DNA of 64,000 nt from Cinclus cinclus. Its lineage: Eukaryota > Chordata > Aves > Passeriformes > Cinclidae. The position numbers were made by a program, and so were the translations under genes. How positions within the stretch are numbered: the first letter of the stretch is position 1; each line of letters starts with the position of its first letter. The notes under the pieces were generated by a model that saw only the letters and a list, made by a program, of their open reading frames with translations, did no database searches and was not told the origin of the DNA. The DNA lies in contig NC_085051.1 of assembly GCF_963662255.1 (NCBI RefSeq), forward strand, positions 55,467,101 through 55,531,100. Reading direction: 5' to 3'. This document shows positions 1-11,320 of the stretch, piece after piece.

Positions 1-615
1 GTCAATGAGAGAAGAAGTGTGCCCTGATCACACTATGGGAACACAGTGAAATGCTGGAATGACACATACTGGCTTATCAAATCTACTGTTAATCATCCTT
101 TTATAGGCTAAAACTTTTCAGGAGACACTCCTGAGAATCCAGTAGTATCTCTTTTTCCAACAAAAACTAAAAAGAACAAACACCCATCTATACAAAGGGC
201 AGATGTGGATTTTTGTCTCAAAACTGTGGCAGCCATATGTTGATAAAATAACATGATTTTTAACTCAGCACACACCTTATTTATCAAGATACAACTTTCA
301 GAAACAAGCACTGGAACAGTTCCACTAAATACACTCACGATATATTGTTCCCACAGTCAGTTAATTATACAGCTTAGTGGAAAAGCCTCGTTAATGTTAT
401 GCACTTTACAGAAAGTATCTACATCTATCAGTGGAACACTGTCTTGTAAAAAACACTTGTCTGATTAGCTGTGTCTTCCCTTTCAGAGACAAAAAAAGCT
501 CTGAATGACAGATTTTGGCCACGACCAACCAATCACACAGCAATCGAAACCAAACACTTCTAAGAACAAAGACAGAAAAATCAGAAATTATCAGGAAAGC
601 ATCATAATAACAGAC
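1..615. other. Probable intergenic DNA downstream of BRF1
   Basis: I see no exon, splice-bounded reading frame or recognisable repeat here. The stretch is AT-rich and lies beyond the tandem poly(A) signals that I take as the end of the BRF1 transcript. It could instead be the 3' UTR of a converging neighbour or a further extension of the BRF1 3' UTR. The sequence alone does not decide this. Confidence 0.4.
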
Positions 616-630
616 GGGCTATGTAAAGGT

Positions 631-643
631 TTTATTTTTTATT
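631..643 (-). terminator. Tandem poly(A) signals, candidate BRF1 transcript end
   Basis: Two canonical AATAAA hexamers sit on the minus strand at 638-643 and 631-636, separated by one base. Their position about 3.6 kb after the stop codon would suit a distal polyadenylation site with cleavage near 605-620. A Pumilio-like element (TGTAAATA, 640-647) overlaps the first hexamer. Other single AATAAA hexamers nearer the stop codon could be used instead. Confidence 0.45.
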
Positions 644-2618
644 TACAGCAAAAATATTACAGTAAAAAAGATTAACATGACTCGTGGCTGTGGAAGGATA
701 GTATGCATGCTTACATCAAAAAGGTTTCATTTCCTTGGCACTAACTGAACCAAATACGAGGACTCAACACAAAAATAAGAAACAGAACATTTACTAGGCA
801 AACTCGAACTGTACACATCTGCAACTGGGGTTTCAATGCAATTCAGTCATCAGGATGGCAAGGACTTTTTCGACGAACATATTTAACCCGCAAGACAAGG
901 CTGTCTGACACCACTTAAAAGTTGCTGTACTGAACACACTGATTTTAAAGAAATGTCATAGATGATTAAGACACTGAAAATGCACTCAGCACAGTGAAGA
1001 AGCCCATTATTTTCCTTATTTCTTTTTTTACTCCCACAGTATCAGAGTGTTAAAAGGCTGCATGGCAGACAAGCTGGATGCAGCAGCTGGAGGGTTTTGC
1101 CTGTCAAGCAAAGTGACTTGCAGCAAGAGATGTGCTTTCTGCAACAAACCAAATGATACACAGCTTGTGTGGCTTCAAGGAAGATGATCTAAGAACAACA
1201 AATGTTGAAGCCTTATAAGCTCTTTACATCATGATCAGAATCCTCAAAAAAGCAGGATCCAAATTACTCCACGTGAATTCGGGCTTACTTACACACAACA
1301 AAATTGTCCAGACAGATCAACAGTAGTAAACAGAGTTAATGCAGTGTTAATCCTTTTACATTTTAATGACTAGCTATAAAAACAGAAACTAGCATGTTCA
1401 AATCTGTTTACATTTCCTGAGCTTAGTTAAATGAAGAAGGAATGACATTATAAAAAATCCCAGTAAGTCACCAATAAATTAAAAATGTACATAACCACTA
1501 TAGCTTAAGAAGCTCAGAGTGAAGTCTGCCTATCCAATATCCTTTCTTTAGGAATCCTGTACAGGAACCATGACATTAACTTCACCAGAAACACTGAGAT
1601 GCTATGGAATTGTAGGCCTTTTCTTTTCTTGCTCTTCCAGCAGATTGCCTGATGGCCTTTCGTAATCAAATCATATGAGAGCATTCAAGAATTGCAACCC
1701 TCTGCTTGCAGTGCACAAAACAATGTTCTCAACAATGTACTACTGAAATTCAAATTTCCTAGCTGCAGTTATTTGGGTGGGCTCTCAGCTCCCACACACA
1801 ACATCACTACCCTGGCAGCAGGTTTGGTATCTTTTGGGGGAACATGCCAGGAGACTGGAGGGAAGACCCTCAGCAATATTAATCTCAGCAATATTCATCT
1901 TAGCGGTTTCTTTAAGAGCCAACATCTTGCATCTGAGAAAAGCACTCGACCTACATGAGTCATACACATGTTTATTTATGCATGTTTATTTCCTGCATAG
2001 AGAATACTGTGTACCTTGGAATAAAACCCAAGCCTTGAGAATGTACTGAGAGTATATTTGCAGCAGTGCTATGGAAGATTAATTCAAACCCAAACAATCA
2101 AATTCGACAGTCTCAAAGACTTGCAGAGCAAAAACTTTGATAAAACAAACCACTTTTAAAAAAACTGTCTGCTTATAGCATACTTTTATTTTATGGTGTA
2201 GATAAAAGAGAGGTAGAAAGGTTTATCTCCTCAGTATCAGTTTCTGTGCAGTATTTATAAAGCATCAGAAAAAAATCTATAGCTTTTCAGTGAAAATGCC
2301 AGCTTTTCTCCTAAGAATTATAAGAAATCTTCTTTCCACTTAAGTGCTGCAAATTAACTAACTGGAGTCTGGTTCAGATGAGCTATTCTTTCCAGTAGCC
2401 TCACCACACCAATTTTGTTACCAAGTTCTGCTTCTAAGAAGTTATTACAGAAATACTCCTATACAGGGCTCAAAAATTCCTCACAGATACAACCCACCAA
2501 ACCATATTTACCAGCCAAATAGTATCAAGTCTACTCCTAAAAAAAGCATTCACTCTTGCTCAACTTGCATGATCATCTTATGCAAGCCACCAAGAGGGAG
2601 AGAGAAGAATGGAAGCAC

Positions 2619-2639
2619 GGAAGGCCCTGTGGGCCTTCC
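2619..2639. other. Perfect 9-bp hairpin in the BRF1 3' UTR
   Basis: GGAAGGCCC and GGGCCTTCC are exact reverse complements separated by only three bases (TGT on plus, ACA on minus). Seven of the nine pairs are G-C or lie next to them, so the stem would be stable as RNA on either strand. Whether it has a function is unknown. Confidence 0.6.
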
Positions 2640-3139
2640 CCTCTTTGGTGATGACCTCAAATGTGAGCACCACCATCACCCTGTCTGACAGAGCATCCTG
2701 AGGCAGCTTCTCTTCCTGCCACAATCCATTCTCTGTAGAAGGATGGATGGTGCTTTAGTAATGAGTGCTCCTCCAAAAAGGTAGAAAGGAAGACCCAGCC
2801 AGGAGACACAGCTGAACAGAAACCATGCTGGTAATACCCATCTTTCCCTGGTGTTAAGACAAGCCTGCAACACTAAAGTTCTCATGATTGTCACCAGATA
2901 AGGGAGAGAAATGGAAACATCAGCTACAGACATCAAGAGGGTGATCCAGAGTGCAGCACGTTTCCCACGGAGCCGAGAGTCTCGGGTCCAGCACTGCCAG
3001 GGGAAGGCAGGTCAGAGGCACCAGGCTGGGATCTGCCCACAGGGGCTCCACTCCTGACCCCTGCTCTCATGGCACTGCCAGAACTGATCTATCTGTAAGA
3101 GAGGACCTGCCTGCTGACATTTCGGGGCACACAGGGCTG

Positions 3140-3215
3140 GAGCTCCAGCTTTATTCACATAGCAACGACTGTTCAAGGGCGGGATTTGAGCCATGAAAGT
3201 CAGACTGCTGCATGG
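3140..3215 (-). repeat. Possible MIR / tRNA-derived SINE relic
   Basis: Read on the minus strand, the segment contains a B-box-like run (GGCTCAAATCCC, 3182-3193) preceded by CAGTCTGAC, which resembles the promoter end of MIR-type SINEs. The similarity is short and the rest of the element is not clear. This is a weak call that could be chance. Confidence 0.25.
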
Positions 3216-4230
3216 TGACCTTTAATTTACCCAGAGAATGTTAAGCAAATTACATTAAATTAAATTCAGTCACAGCAGATGCTAGCTTATTTATTAAAAA
3301 GCTCAGCTTTCTCTTTCTTTCAACTGGTTTTAGAGACCAGCAGCTCTTGGGAGCAGACCTTCACTCTAACTTAGTCAGATGAGCAGCTCCACAGAGATGG
3401 CCACAGTGACTCTCCTGCAGCAATACCAGCCTAAAGAAAACCTGGCTGTCCCTAAGGATGCCCAGCAACACCTCATGAGCATAGCATCTTTGCCTCCTTG
3501 CTCCCTACACTTCCTTCCTGACCCAGGTCTCCTCCCTCCTTCCACAAAAACCACACCAGACCCACAGTGGAAGACAATTCTTCACTGCCAACACTGACTT
3601 CTACTGCCAGATATTTTAAGAAATCTGTGAGTTGATTAATATAAAGAAGTATGTACTCTGTTTCAGAAAACCAGTACTGCTCTGCAAATATGTAACTTGT
3701 CATTAACTTCTGATAGGGCTGGGTAAGGGAGCTTGGATATTGTAACATGGTCACATTTCACAATCCAGGTTGGAAACCTTTCTTTTTGTCAGTTGTAGCA
3801 TGAGGAGACAACTAATGCAAATAATCAAGAGGCCCTGTCCTTCAATCTGCTCCCTTTCAGCAGTATGCCTAAAAGCAGTCACATAAATAAGAGATGTGCT
3901 GTTTTCAGCCACACAGGCTTCATGCACAAGTCTGTTTTGTCTCTTTTCTTTTGTTCTCTGGAAACATTACTCTCATTAATTTAATTCTCCAACTATGATC
4001 CACCAAAATAAAAATAAATTCAAGTAGGAATCCAAACTGGTTATTGCTGGGTTATGGGTCAATGCAAACTGACCAGACCCAATGCCAACCTCAAATTCAC
4101 TTTACAAAAGTAAGGATTGTTTGTTTACATTTGCTGACCATAGACAGCTTCTTTCACTATCCATACAGTTTGAAGACCAAAGATTTGCTGAGAACAAGAC
4201 ACAGTCCATGTCCCCTGGAAGTAAATGGAG

Positions 4231-4268
4231 CTAATAGCCATCATCTTCATCCATATCACAGCCATAAT
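4231..4268 (-). CDS. BRF1: BRF1 last coding exon (C-terminal end)
   Basis: This exon encodes the final residues of BRF1, the TFIIIB subunit that bridges TBP and RNA polymerase III. The minus strand shows an acceptor ending TTGCAG at 4269-4274, then 38 bases. Together with one base (G) from the preceding exon they read DYGCDMDEDDGY and a TAG stop at 4231-4233. From memory, human BRF1 ends DYGCDGDEDDGY, so the identity is clear; here Met replaces one Gly. The acidic, tyrosine-ended tail is characteristic of vertebrate BRF1. The phase joins exactly to the donor at 6447. The exon carries only twelve residues, and the 3' UTR follows in the same exon. Confidence 0.93.
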
Positions 4269-5169
4269 CTGCAACACACAAAGACAAGGGCATATAAAAA
4301 TGCAAATATTCTCAGTAGATGGAAGACACAAGAGAAATATTTCTTCTTTAAGGTTATTTTCTTGCTATGTAACTACATGGTAAGTTTTGCCTTAGGCAAG
4401 CATTTTAAAAATCATCTATTTTCTTAGGCCTAAATAACATGCCTCTTGCATGTACTTCCCTCAATGAAATAAAATTATTTTTAAGCATGTATGTGTAAAT
4501 ATCTCTTTTCACTTGTCACTAGACCCTCATTTAGGAATACTTGGCACATGTATATATTAAATACTTGGTTTAATTTAGAGACTAAGGTAATCAAGCCTGA
4601 CTGTCACAAGTGACTTGGCACACAGTGGCTGATAAGCAGCAGCATTACATTTACAAGTAGGCACGTTTTTCACTAGACACAGGCACCAAGGAAAAAGCTG
4701 GTTTGTTTATATTATTCATGGATTTATGAGCTGAAATTGCAAGGATTCAGAGATAGCTCAGAGTTCCCATCAACATCAAAAGAGTCATGGAACAAATCCT
4801 GACCAATGCATCTGACTCAGATCTCCCTTATCTTCTTACTTCTACACTTAAAATTTTTGCCCAGATTTTTAAATCCAGTTTTGTTTTCTTAAACAATGCT
4901 GAGTGCAAAAACTGTGTGCTGTGTGTCAGAAGGCAAGTCTGTATGTTTCTAATGCACCAATTTCTCTTCTGTGTGCTTCTGCATGCACCAACACAGATAC
5001 TCTCTGTTGTGTAGATGAACCTATGGATAATTATTACATATGAGCAGTGAGAAAAATGAAACTTTATATTCCAAATCCAATGCAGGGCAACATCTCACAC
5101 AGAGAGACAAGCAAATGTTCAGAAGTAGAATTAAGTGTAATCTATAATGATTTGTGTAGAATGGGCAAA

Positions 5170-5206
5170 GTTCACCATCTTCATGTGTGTTCACCATCTT
5201 CATGTA
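5170..5206. repeat. 19-bp tandem duplication, two copies
   Basis: GTTCACCATCTTCATGTGT (5170-5188) is followed immediately by GTTCACCATCTTCATGTA (5189-5206). The two copies are identical over 17 bases. It is a minisatellite-like slip of unknown significance inside an intron. Confidence 0.85.
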
Positions 5207-5438
5207 ATTCATGTAGTTATTCCAACAAGACAGGTCTAAAATCCATGGAGAAAGCAGCTAGGAAAGAGTTATTTGTTGTGCTGAGCAGCTCTGCACACCT
5301 GCATTCAAATTCTGGGAATACTTTCCTTTTCTTTTTCATTTTTATTTTTATTTGTTAACTCCAATTTTTCAGCTTTGTCCAGACCAGACAGGGAGTAGTG
5401 GAATGTTCTCAGAATGATTCAAAATTAGTAACATTTAC

Positions 5439-5451
5439 AAAAAAAAAAAAA
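5439..5451. repeat. Poly(A) run
   Basis: An uninterrupted run of A. It may be a decayed retroposon tail, but no element body is recognisable next to it. Confidence 0.8.
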
Positions 5452-6447
5452 CAACTCAGTGACCTTTATTCTATTTTTGTGGGGGGTTTATTAATAAACA
5501 TAGACCCACCCTCCCCCATATGGGTGCCTTTTCTTGGGAACGTTATTCTAATAATAAATGCAGGCAACAAACTGTTTTTCCTATGGTTCAGCAATTATTT
5601 TCCAGCAGAGAAATCAATTTAAAAGCAACAGACACTTTTGTGAAAAGTATACATATTGTCCACAAAAGCTAAATGAACAGTGATAGAAAGATTTTTGCAG
5701 TAAATAACATTTCAGTAGGAAACTTATTCCCATCTTGAGTCTTCACAACCCATAATTAGCAGCTCTCATTTTAAAAATAATTTTGTGTATTTTCAAAGCT
5801 TAATTTCCAAACAAGTTTTTAATAAAGGATAAATGTGGATGTGTCCAGCTAGGAAAAGCCACATCAGAGAGGGAACTGCCTTTTCCTGCCAGCAAAGAAA
5901 TGTAATTAAACCAGTGGCTTTGCTGGGTAACCCAAAGAAATTAGCACACATCTGTGTACCATACATGCACCACCAATGCCATGCTTGCACTTGGGAACAA
6001 CTGCTTCCTCCTTACACCTTCCCCAGAAACAGAGTGTGATGATTTGCTCTGTTTTGAGCTGGACAGACATGTCCCCATGGCTCATGGACAGCCTGGACAT
6101 AAGGGGAGCAGGGAGGGGAGCTCAGGGAGCCCCAGGCACTGCTAATGGAGGGGTTACTGACCCTTAACTCCTCAGATCCACCTTAATAAACTTAATTCTG
6201 GAAAACACTTCACACTTCAGTTTGCTCTTGAGAAGCCCTCTTAGCCTAAAGCTTGAGAGGCAGTTTTCTCAGGAGGAGTCCCTAAGATCAGGTTTCAGAC
6301 AAAGGTGATTCCAGGCTTCCCACAGAAATGGGCAATGCTGAAAGGGCAGCAGGAGCTCCGGGACAGGGACCAGCAAGGGAACCCTGTGTGCCCCCACCCC
6401 TACAAGAACAAAGCCCACAGCACCAGGAGATGGTAACCTCAGCTCAC

Positions 6448-6616
6448 CATTTCCTCCCAGTAACTGCAAGGCGCTCATGCAGTGTTCTTCATCTTCTTCT
6501 ACCTCCTCCTCTTCCACCTCTTCATCAGGGTTGTAAGCTACTGGGCCACTCTCCACAAGCACAGCTGCTGGTTTTTCTACATCAGAGGCTTCAGCCTGTG
6601 CATTTGGAAAGGTAAC
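6448..6616 (-). CDS. BRF1: BRF1 penultimate coding exon, acidic region
   Basis: This is a 169-base minus-strand exon with acceptor TTATGCAG (ending at 6617) and donor GTGAGC. It begins in phase 0 ([12 protein letters not shown]) and ends with one base of the next codon. The peptide includes [16 protein letters not shown], then [15 protein letters not shown], then [10 protein letters not shown]. Human BRF1, as recalled, has the corresponding [11 protein letters not shown], an acidic run and VSALQMMGSN just before the C-terminal DYGCDGDEDDGY. This part lies outside the structured TBP-binding block and is probably a disordered acidic tail. The Glu run is coded by GAA/GAG/GAT triplets, so its length may vary between species. 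Confidence 0.94.
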
Positions 6617-9597
6617 CTGCATAAAAGAAGAGGGAACAGTAGAGCAGCCCTTCCTTTGGCCCAATATTTTCACAGAACTTAAGCAGCTTCCAAACAATGG
6701 GGACAGGAGACACGGAAGCTCATGTCCATTCAGATGTTCTAATAAAATTCTGAATGAAAGTCAGGCAAAACCACTCAGATTTTGCTTGGTCCAGAACCAG
6801 GCAACTGAAATATCCAGTAATGTTAACAACAGAACAAGGATTCTCTGGCAAGCACAAGGGGAGGAGAAATTTGGGAGTGAAGGCTTCTCAGTAGAAATCT
6901 GTGGGAAAACTTAAAAACCTCTCCCACGGTGTGCTCAACTCACACCAGGCCTATTAAGAAATAAAAACATTATTGACAATTTAATGATAGCAAAAATGTA
7001 CCCTTCAAATCAGAAAAAGTCCAACATGTATTAGTTTTGACAGCTCTGGTTGGATTCATTTGGCGGCGCAATGAGCTGTGGAACAAATAGTACTCTGTAG
7101 ACAGCACTTAATGTGATGGCAGAGCACTCAGTTGATAATACACACTGGCACCTGTAACATTACCTATGGAATTCATCAGAATAATGATCTCCAAACAATA
7201 ACTTGGGAATCAATCATTGACAGGACCTGTTCTGTACGTGTTCCTCCCCAGCTGCTCCAAGGTTAGGCATGACACAGCATGGAGGGAGACAAAGGGCAAC
7301 ACCACAACGGGACAGAGGTGGATTTGGAGTAGATAATAGTGTCTTTGGTTCACTAAGGAGAGACCTGGGAACAGGGCAGGAGGCAGCAACACAGTCTGTG
7401 CCAGCACAGCCCAGGCTCTGGTCTTTCTGATCTTTCTTCTCATTTTCATGGTGTGCTCAGTCTGGAGCTCCATCTCCTTCTCTCATCCAGGGAAGAAACA
7501 TCACAGAAGCTTTACCTCCATCAGCTCTGTAACAGGATACTTTCCACACCCATTCTGTACTTGGACTGTTTGGGGTTTGTACATTAGAGTCCATGGCACA
7601 CAAAACCAGCCAATTAGTAGCAATCTGAAGAAACTTAAAGATTAACCATGAATGCTCTGTTTTCATGTGAAGAATTCTGAGGAGGGAGCACTGACAGTAC
7701 CTGTCACCAGTCTGCTGGGACCAGCACTGAGTCATCTTCGCCAGTAAGAAAGATGTAAAAGACTGGGACCACTTCCTTGGAAGGACAATGGTGAGATGCT
7801 TCTAAAAATGAATGGTCCAAAGGAGACCAAAAACTTTGACTCCTCTGGTCTGTACCATGAGAAAAGTGCCACAGAGCTCTAGGTTTCAAATTACAGTACA
7901 CAACTATGTACTGCTGCATGCTCTCCAATTCCACTGGCAGCAAGTTCTGATAAAATGCTGCAGTTTTTATTTATTTATTTACTTATTTATTTATTTATTC
8001 ACTTGTGATGCAGTAGCTCCCAAAATCCCTGTAACTCCAGGCACTTCAGAGATACACCGTAAGAGAAAATCCCTGAACCAGAAAGTTGATAAGTCTAATT
8101 ATTCAAACATCAAAGCTCTTCCTGAACTTGTCATACACCATGACAGTCAACCTAAAGAATCTCCCTGAGTTTTACAAAGTCACCTCAGGGTTTGCTCCAA
8201 TAGCTCATTAATAGGGCAAAAAGGCACCCATTAATTCTGATAGAAAATCAAGTATTTAGGTATTCGGATCAGTCAAAGACAGGTTTTCATGATTTTTTAA
8301 TGTTCAAATTAGTCATATTATTTAGAGGAACTTCCCTCCAGTTTATACTTCCTATCACTGCTTTTGCCTCTAGAGTGATCATATGAGTCCATCTTGGTAT
8401 AAAAAGAAATAGACACAACAGTTTGAGACAAATCAGCATCATAATATACAACAATTTATAGGTTTAAAACTATCCATCTGCTCTGAAAAAGTGGGTGAAT
8501 ATAAAGGAGCTACAATTGAGTCATTATTTTTTAAAATTGCACCATGCTAATTAAAATGTGACCTTCTTCTAATTATCATGTCCACTTCCAGACTGCTGTA
8601 CTTCTAAAAATGTGCAGAGTTTTCTAATGAGCATAGAATAAGAAGTGAAAATGTATCTCCCCAGGCAGGATATCAAACTGTTTCTGAAAATCAATGACTT
8701 TTAGTCATTTAAAAAATAAGGCAGTCAAACAACACCTTTAAATAGAACTTCCTGAATTGACTTCCAGCCGTCCTGGACTGCAGTTTTGCACTTAGCTTTA
8801 TAGAAGGATGGGCAGTTGTTAAAGGTGTTTAACTATCCAAGGGAACTACTTCACTTTCAGAAGGGTGTCAGTGTCACACATTCATGGGCAAGAGGGAAAA
8901 ATACCTTTGGTATACTGAATTTTTAGATATGCAGTAGACAGTTCGATGTACACAAAATGCCTGTGAATACTGTGCACAGTGTGAAAATAACAGTGAAAGA
9001 AAGCAGCTGTCATTGTCTGGTTTCACTCTCTGATAATAATCATCATCCCTTTGGGAGGTGCACAAAGCTACCCAGAGAGGGCTTCTGGCAGTGGCCAGTT
9101 ACCAGCACTAACTTTTCTGTGGCACTATTGCATTTTCAAACTAAACAAACAAAGCGAAGAGTAACCAGGCTGTATAGGGTAAGCTCTTTCCACACTGGTC
9201 TCTGACAGAAGCCCAGCCCACCCCTGGGGTCAGCTCAAAAGTGCAGTTTGCAAAATCCTTCTTCTCTGTGGGAACAGTCCAAGGAGCTCTGCCCTCTCCT
9301 ACCCCTCCTGATCATTTATTTGACATGGACCTTTTCAGATGCTTGCAGGGAGTTTTCTCCTTTTTGCTCTCCAGTGAAGCATCATGAGGCTGTGCTAATG
9401 TTCCTAATGAGTAAGTAAGGGCAAGTCTAATCTCAGCTTTGCAGTGTTCAACAGTAACCAACTCCTGTCCTGATCAGACAGACAAGACTCATTTCTTTCA
9501 CCCTTATCTATCACATGACCAGAGCCAGGCTGAAAACAGCTGTGGGAATTTCCAAATTTAACCTGTTGCACCAGGAGAAGTGCTGGACTTTCCATAC
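6617..9597 (-). other. BRF1 intron with TTTA microsatellite
   Basis: The intron has donor GTATGG (at 9597 downward) and an acceptor ending TGCAG at 6617. Apart from a (TTTA)n tract at 7964-7999 I see no recognisable element. A brief GC-richer stretch around 7200-7560 shows no splice-bounded coding frame. Confidence 0.85.
7964..7999. repeat. (TTTA)n microsatellite
   Basis: About nine TTTA units with one interruption (ACTT). It is a simple sequence repeat inside a BRF1 intron. Confidence 0.9.
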
Positions 9598-9649
9598 CTC
9601 TTCGGTGGCAGCTTTCTTAGCAAACTGGGTTGAAATCAAGGGTCTTAAT
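9598..9649 (-). CDS. BRF1: BRF1 small internal exon (RLRPLISTQFAKK)
   Basis: This is a 52-base minus-strand exon between acceptor TTTCTTTGCAG (ending at 9650) and donor GTATGG. Its first base completes an Arg codon split with the exon at 43959-44215 (phase 2). Across that junction the reading is GKRLRPLISTQFAKK, followed by AATEE, ending in phase 0. Human BRF1 has the very similar KRLRPLVSTQPAKKVATGE at this place, as recalled. The exon encodes a basic linker between the TBP-binding block and the acidic tail. It stands alone: about 3 kb separate it from the next exon and 34.3 kb from the previous one. Confidence 0.93.
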
Positions 9650-10639
9650 CTGCAAAGAAAGAAAGAAAAGAAATGCTGAACATCAGAAAAGTTGCACAAG
9701 AGTTTGACACAGAGTATTCATTCTCCAAACAGTGAAAGCACTTTGCTAGTGTTATGTTGTGCAATTACTTTTTAAATTATTTAAGATAAAGCACAGAGAG
9801 CCACAAATGCCACAATAATTAACACACACATTCCCTTGGAAGTGTCTGTCCCAGATCAAGGTAAAAATAAAAGATGCCAGCACAGTAGCAATACCTCATC
9901 TCAAACTGCAGCCCCAGCTGCTCCCCAGGGTCTTTGAAATGGCTGTGTTTGTCACATTTTACAAAAATCAAAAGAAAACTGATTTTTGGAAGAATGCAGA
10001 CATGGCAGGATTGGGCCATACTCTGATTACCTAGCACTGGTCTGCAACTGCTTCCCTGTATCTGATGATACATAGAGGATACCAGTGAGATTATTCATGC
10101 AGGATACCATAATCACCACAGGCAAGATCCTAACATCCAGCTACAGAAATCATAAAAAAAAAAACCCAAAACAAAAACAGGGACCCTGAATACCCTGAAT
10201 GAGAAATAACAGAAAGTGAACATAAACATCTTTTAAAACTCTGCATCAGATGTGAAAGAGACCTGCATATTTGAGGAGAAGAGCTGGATCAGTATAACTT
10301 TACAGCTAAGTGTTAAATATTATTACTTCTGAAAAACATTTCATAGTCTGTTGTTTCCTTACTGCCAAGAAGGCTGCTCTCAATCCATCATTTATTGCTA
10401 CTTTCTGGTCTCTCCTGCTCATCTAGATGTATCTAGTCACGAAGAGGATGACTTGCTTTCCACAGAAACACTGCTCAGACAGCTCCTCAAGCACGTCTTT
10501 TAACAAAGTCTAGGCAAACAACTTAATGAATACCAATTTATGCCTCCAGAGATACAGTCTTTTATGATAAGCAGTATTTTACTCTCATTTTTCTCTTAGT
10601 CATTCCTCCTTAACACACAGAAACTCATTGTTTTCCTAC

Positions 10640-10658
10640 TTATTTATTTATTTATTTC
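10640..10658. repeat. (TTAT)n microsatellite
   Basis: Short run of TTAT/TATT units within the large intron. Confidence 0.85.
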
Positions 10659-11137
10659 AAATAATCAGCAGGAGGAAACAAAACCCCAGAGAACGAGCAG
10701 GGGAGACTCAGATCATTATCTCTGATGGTGGAGACAATATTAAAATACAAGATATTGGCTAAGCTCCGAAAAGGTTCAAAAACTGGTGATCTCTGAAACA
10801 CTTTGCAGGACCCAAAAGACATTTCAGCAACTCAAGTAATTGAAGGTGGCTCCTCCCAGCAGATCAAAACAAAAAGAAGCTAAGGGAATGTTTCAGGAGC
10901 TGTGCCACTGAAGAATCCAGAACACATTATTCTGCTACAGATACTTCTTGTCATATTATATAACTATAAAAAAAATTCAAGAAAGAGATTTTCTTGACCT
11001 ACATAAATGTCTAGTACTTACAAATCCTGGTTGACTTCTGGGCTCAGAGAGAATACATCTGAAGGCATGGACACACTCCTCCCTATGTGCTCAGCCTTCT
11101 CTTTCCATTATCTAACCCCAACAGTAGTTTCCACCTT

Positions 11138-11320
11138 TAAATGCTGTCTAGTCCAACCTGCTGCAAGGAGCAGAGATACCTTTAACCTGATCAGGTTGCC
11201 CAGAGCCCTGTCCAACCTGACCCTGAATGTTTCCAGGGACAGAGAATCCACCACCTCTCAGGGCCTGTGCCACTGTCTCACCATTCTCATAGCAAAAAAA
11301 TTTCTTCCTTAAATGCTGAA
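11138..11320 (-). mobile_element. CR1 LINE fragment, 3' part
   Basis: On the plus strand the segment reads as the reverse complement of an avian CR1 3' region. Landmarks are CTAGTCCAACCTGC, ATCAGGTTGCCCAGAGCCC, GTCCAACCTGACCCTGAATG, TTTCCAGGGACAGAG and AAATTTCTTCCTTAA. The element is 5'-truncated, as is usual for CR1, and diverged. It lies in the same orientation as BRF1. Confidence 0.85.

Larger units (their letters stand above)
616..4230 (-). other. BRF1: BRF1 3' untranslated region (extent inferred)
   Basis: On the minus strand this follows directly after the BRF1 stop codon at 4231-4233 with no further recognisable coding sequence. Possible poly(A) signals (AATAAA on the minus strand, TTTATT on the plus strand) lie at 3290-3295, 3150-3155, 1985-1990, 1971-1976, and as a close pair at 638-643 and 631-636. 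Ending at the first would give a UTR of about 0.95 kb; ending at the last pair would give about 3.6 kb. The right part contains a perfect hairpin at 2619-2639. The left boundary is my inference from the last signal pair, and transcript evidence is needed to fix it. Confidence 0.5.
4269..6447 (-). other. BRF1 last intron
   Basis: The intron is bounded by donor GTGAGC (at 6447 downward) and an acceptor ending GCAG (4269-4272). It contains a short tandem duplication at 5170-5206 and a poly(A) run at about 5439-5451. I see no other exon or repeat that I can name. The somewhat GC-richer part near 6060-6160 remains unclassified. Confidence 0.85.
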
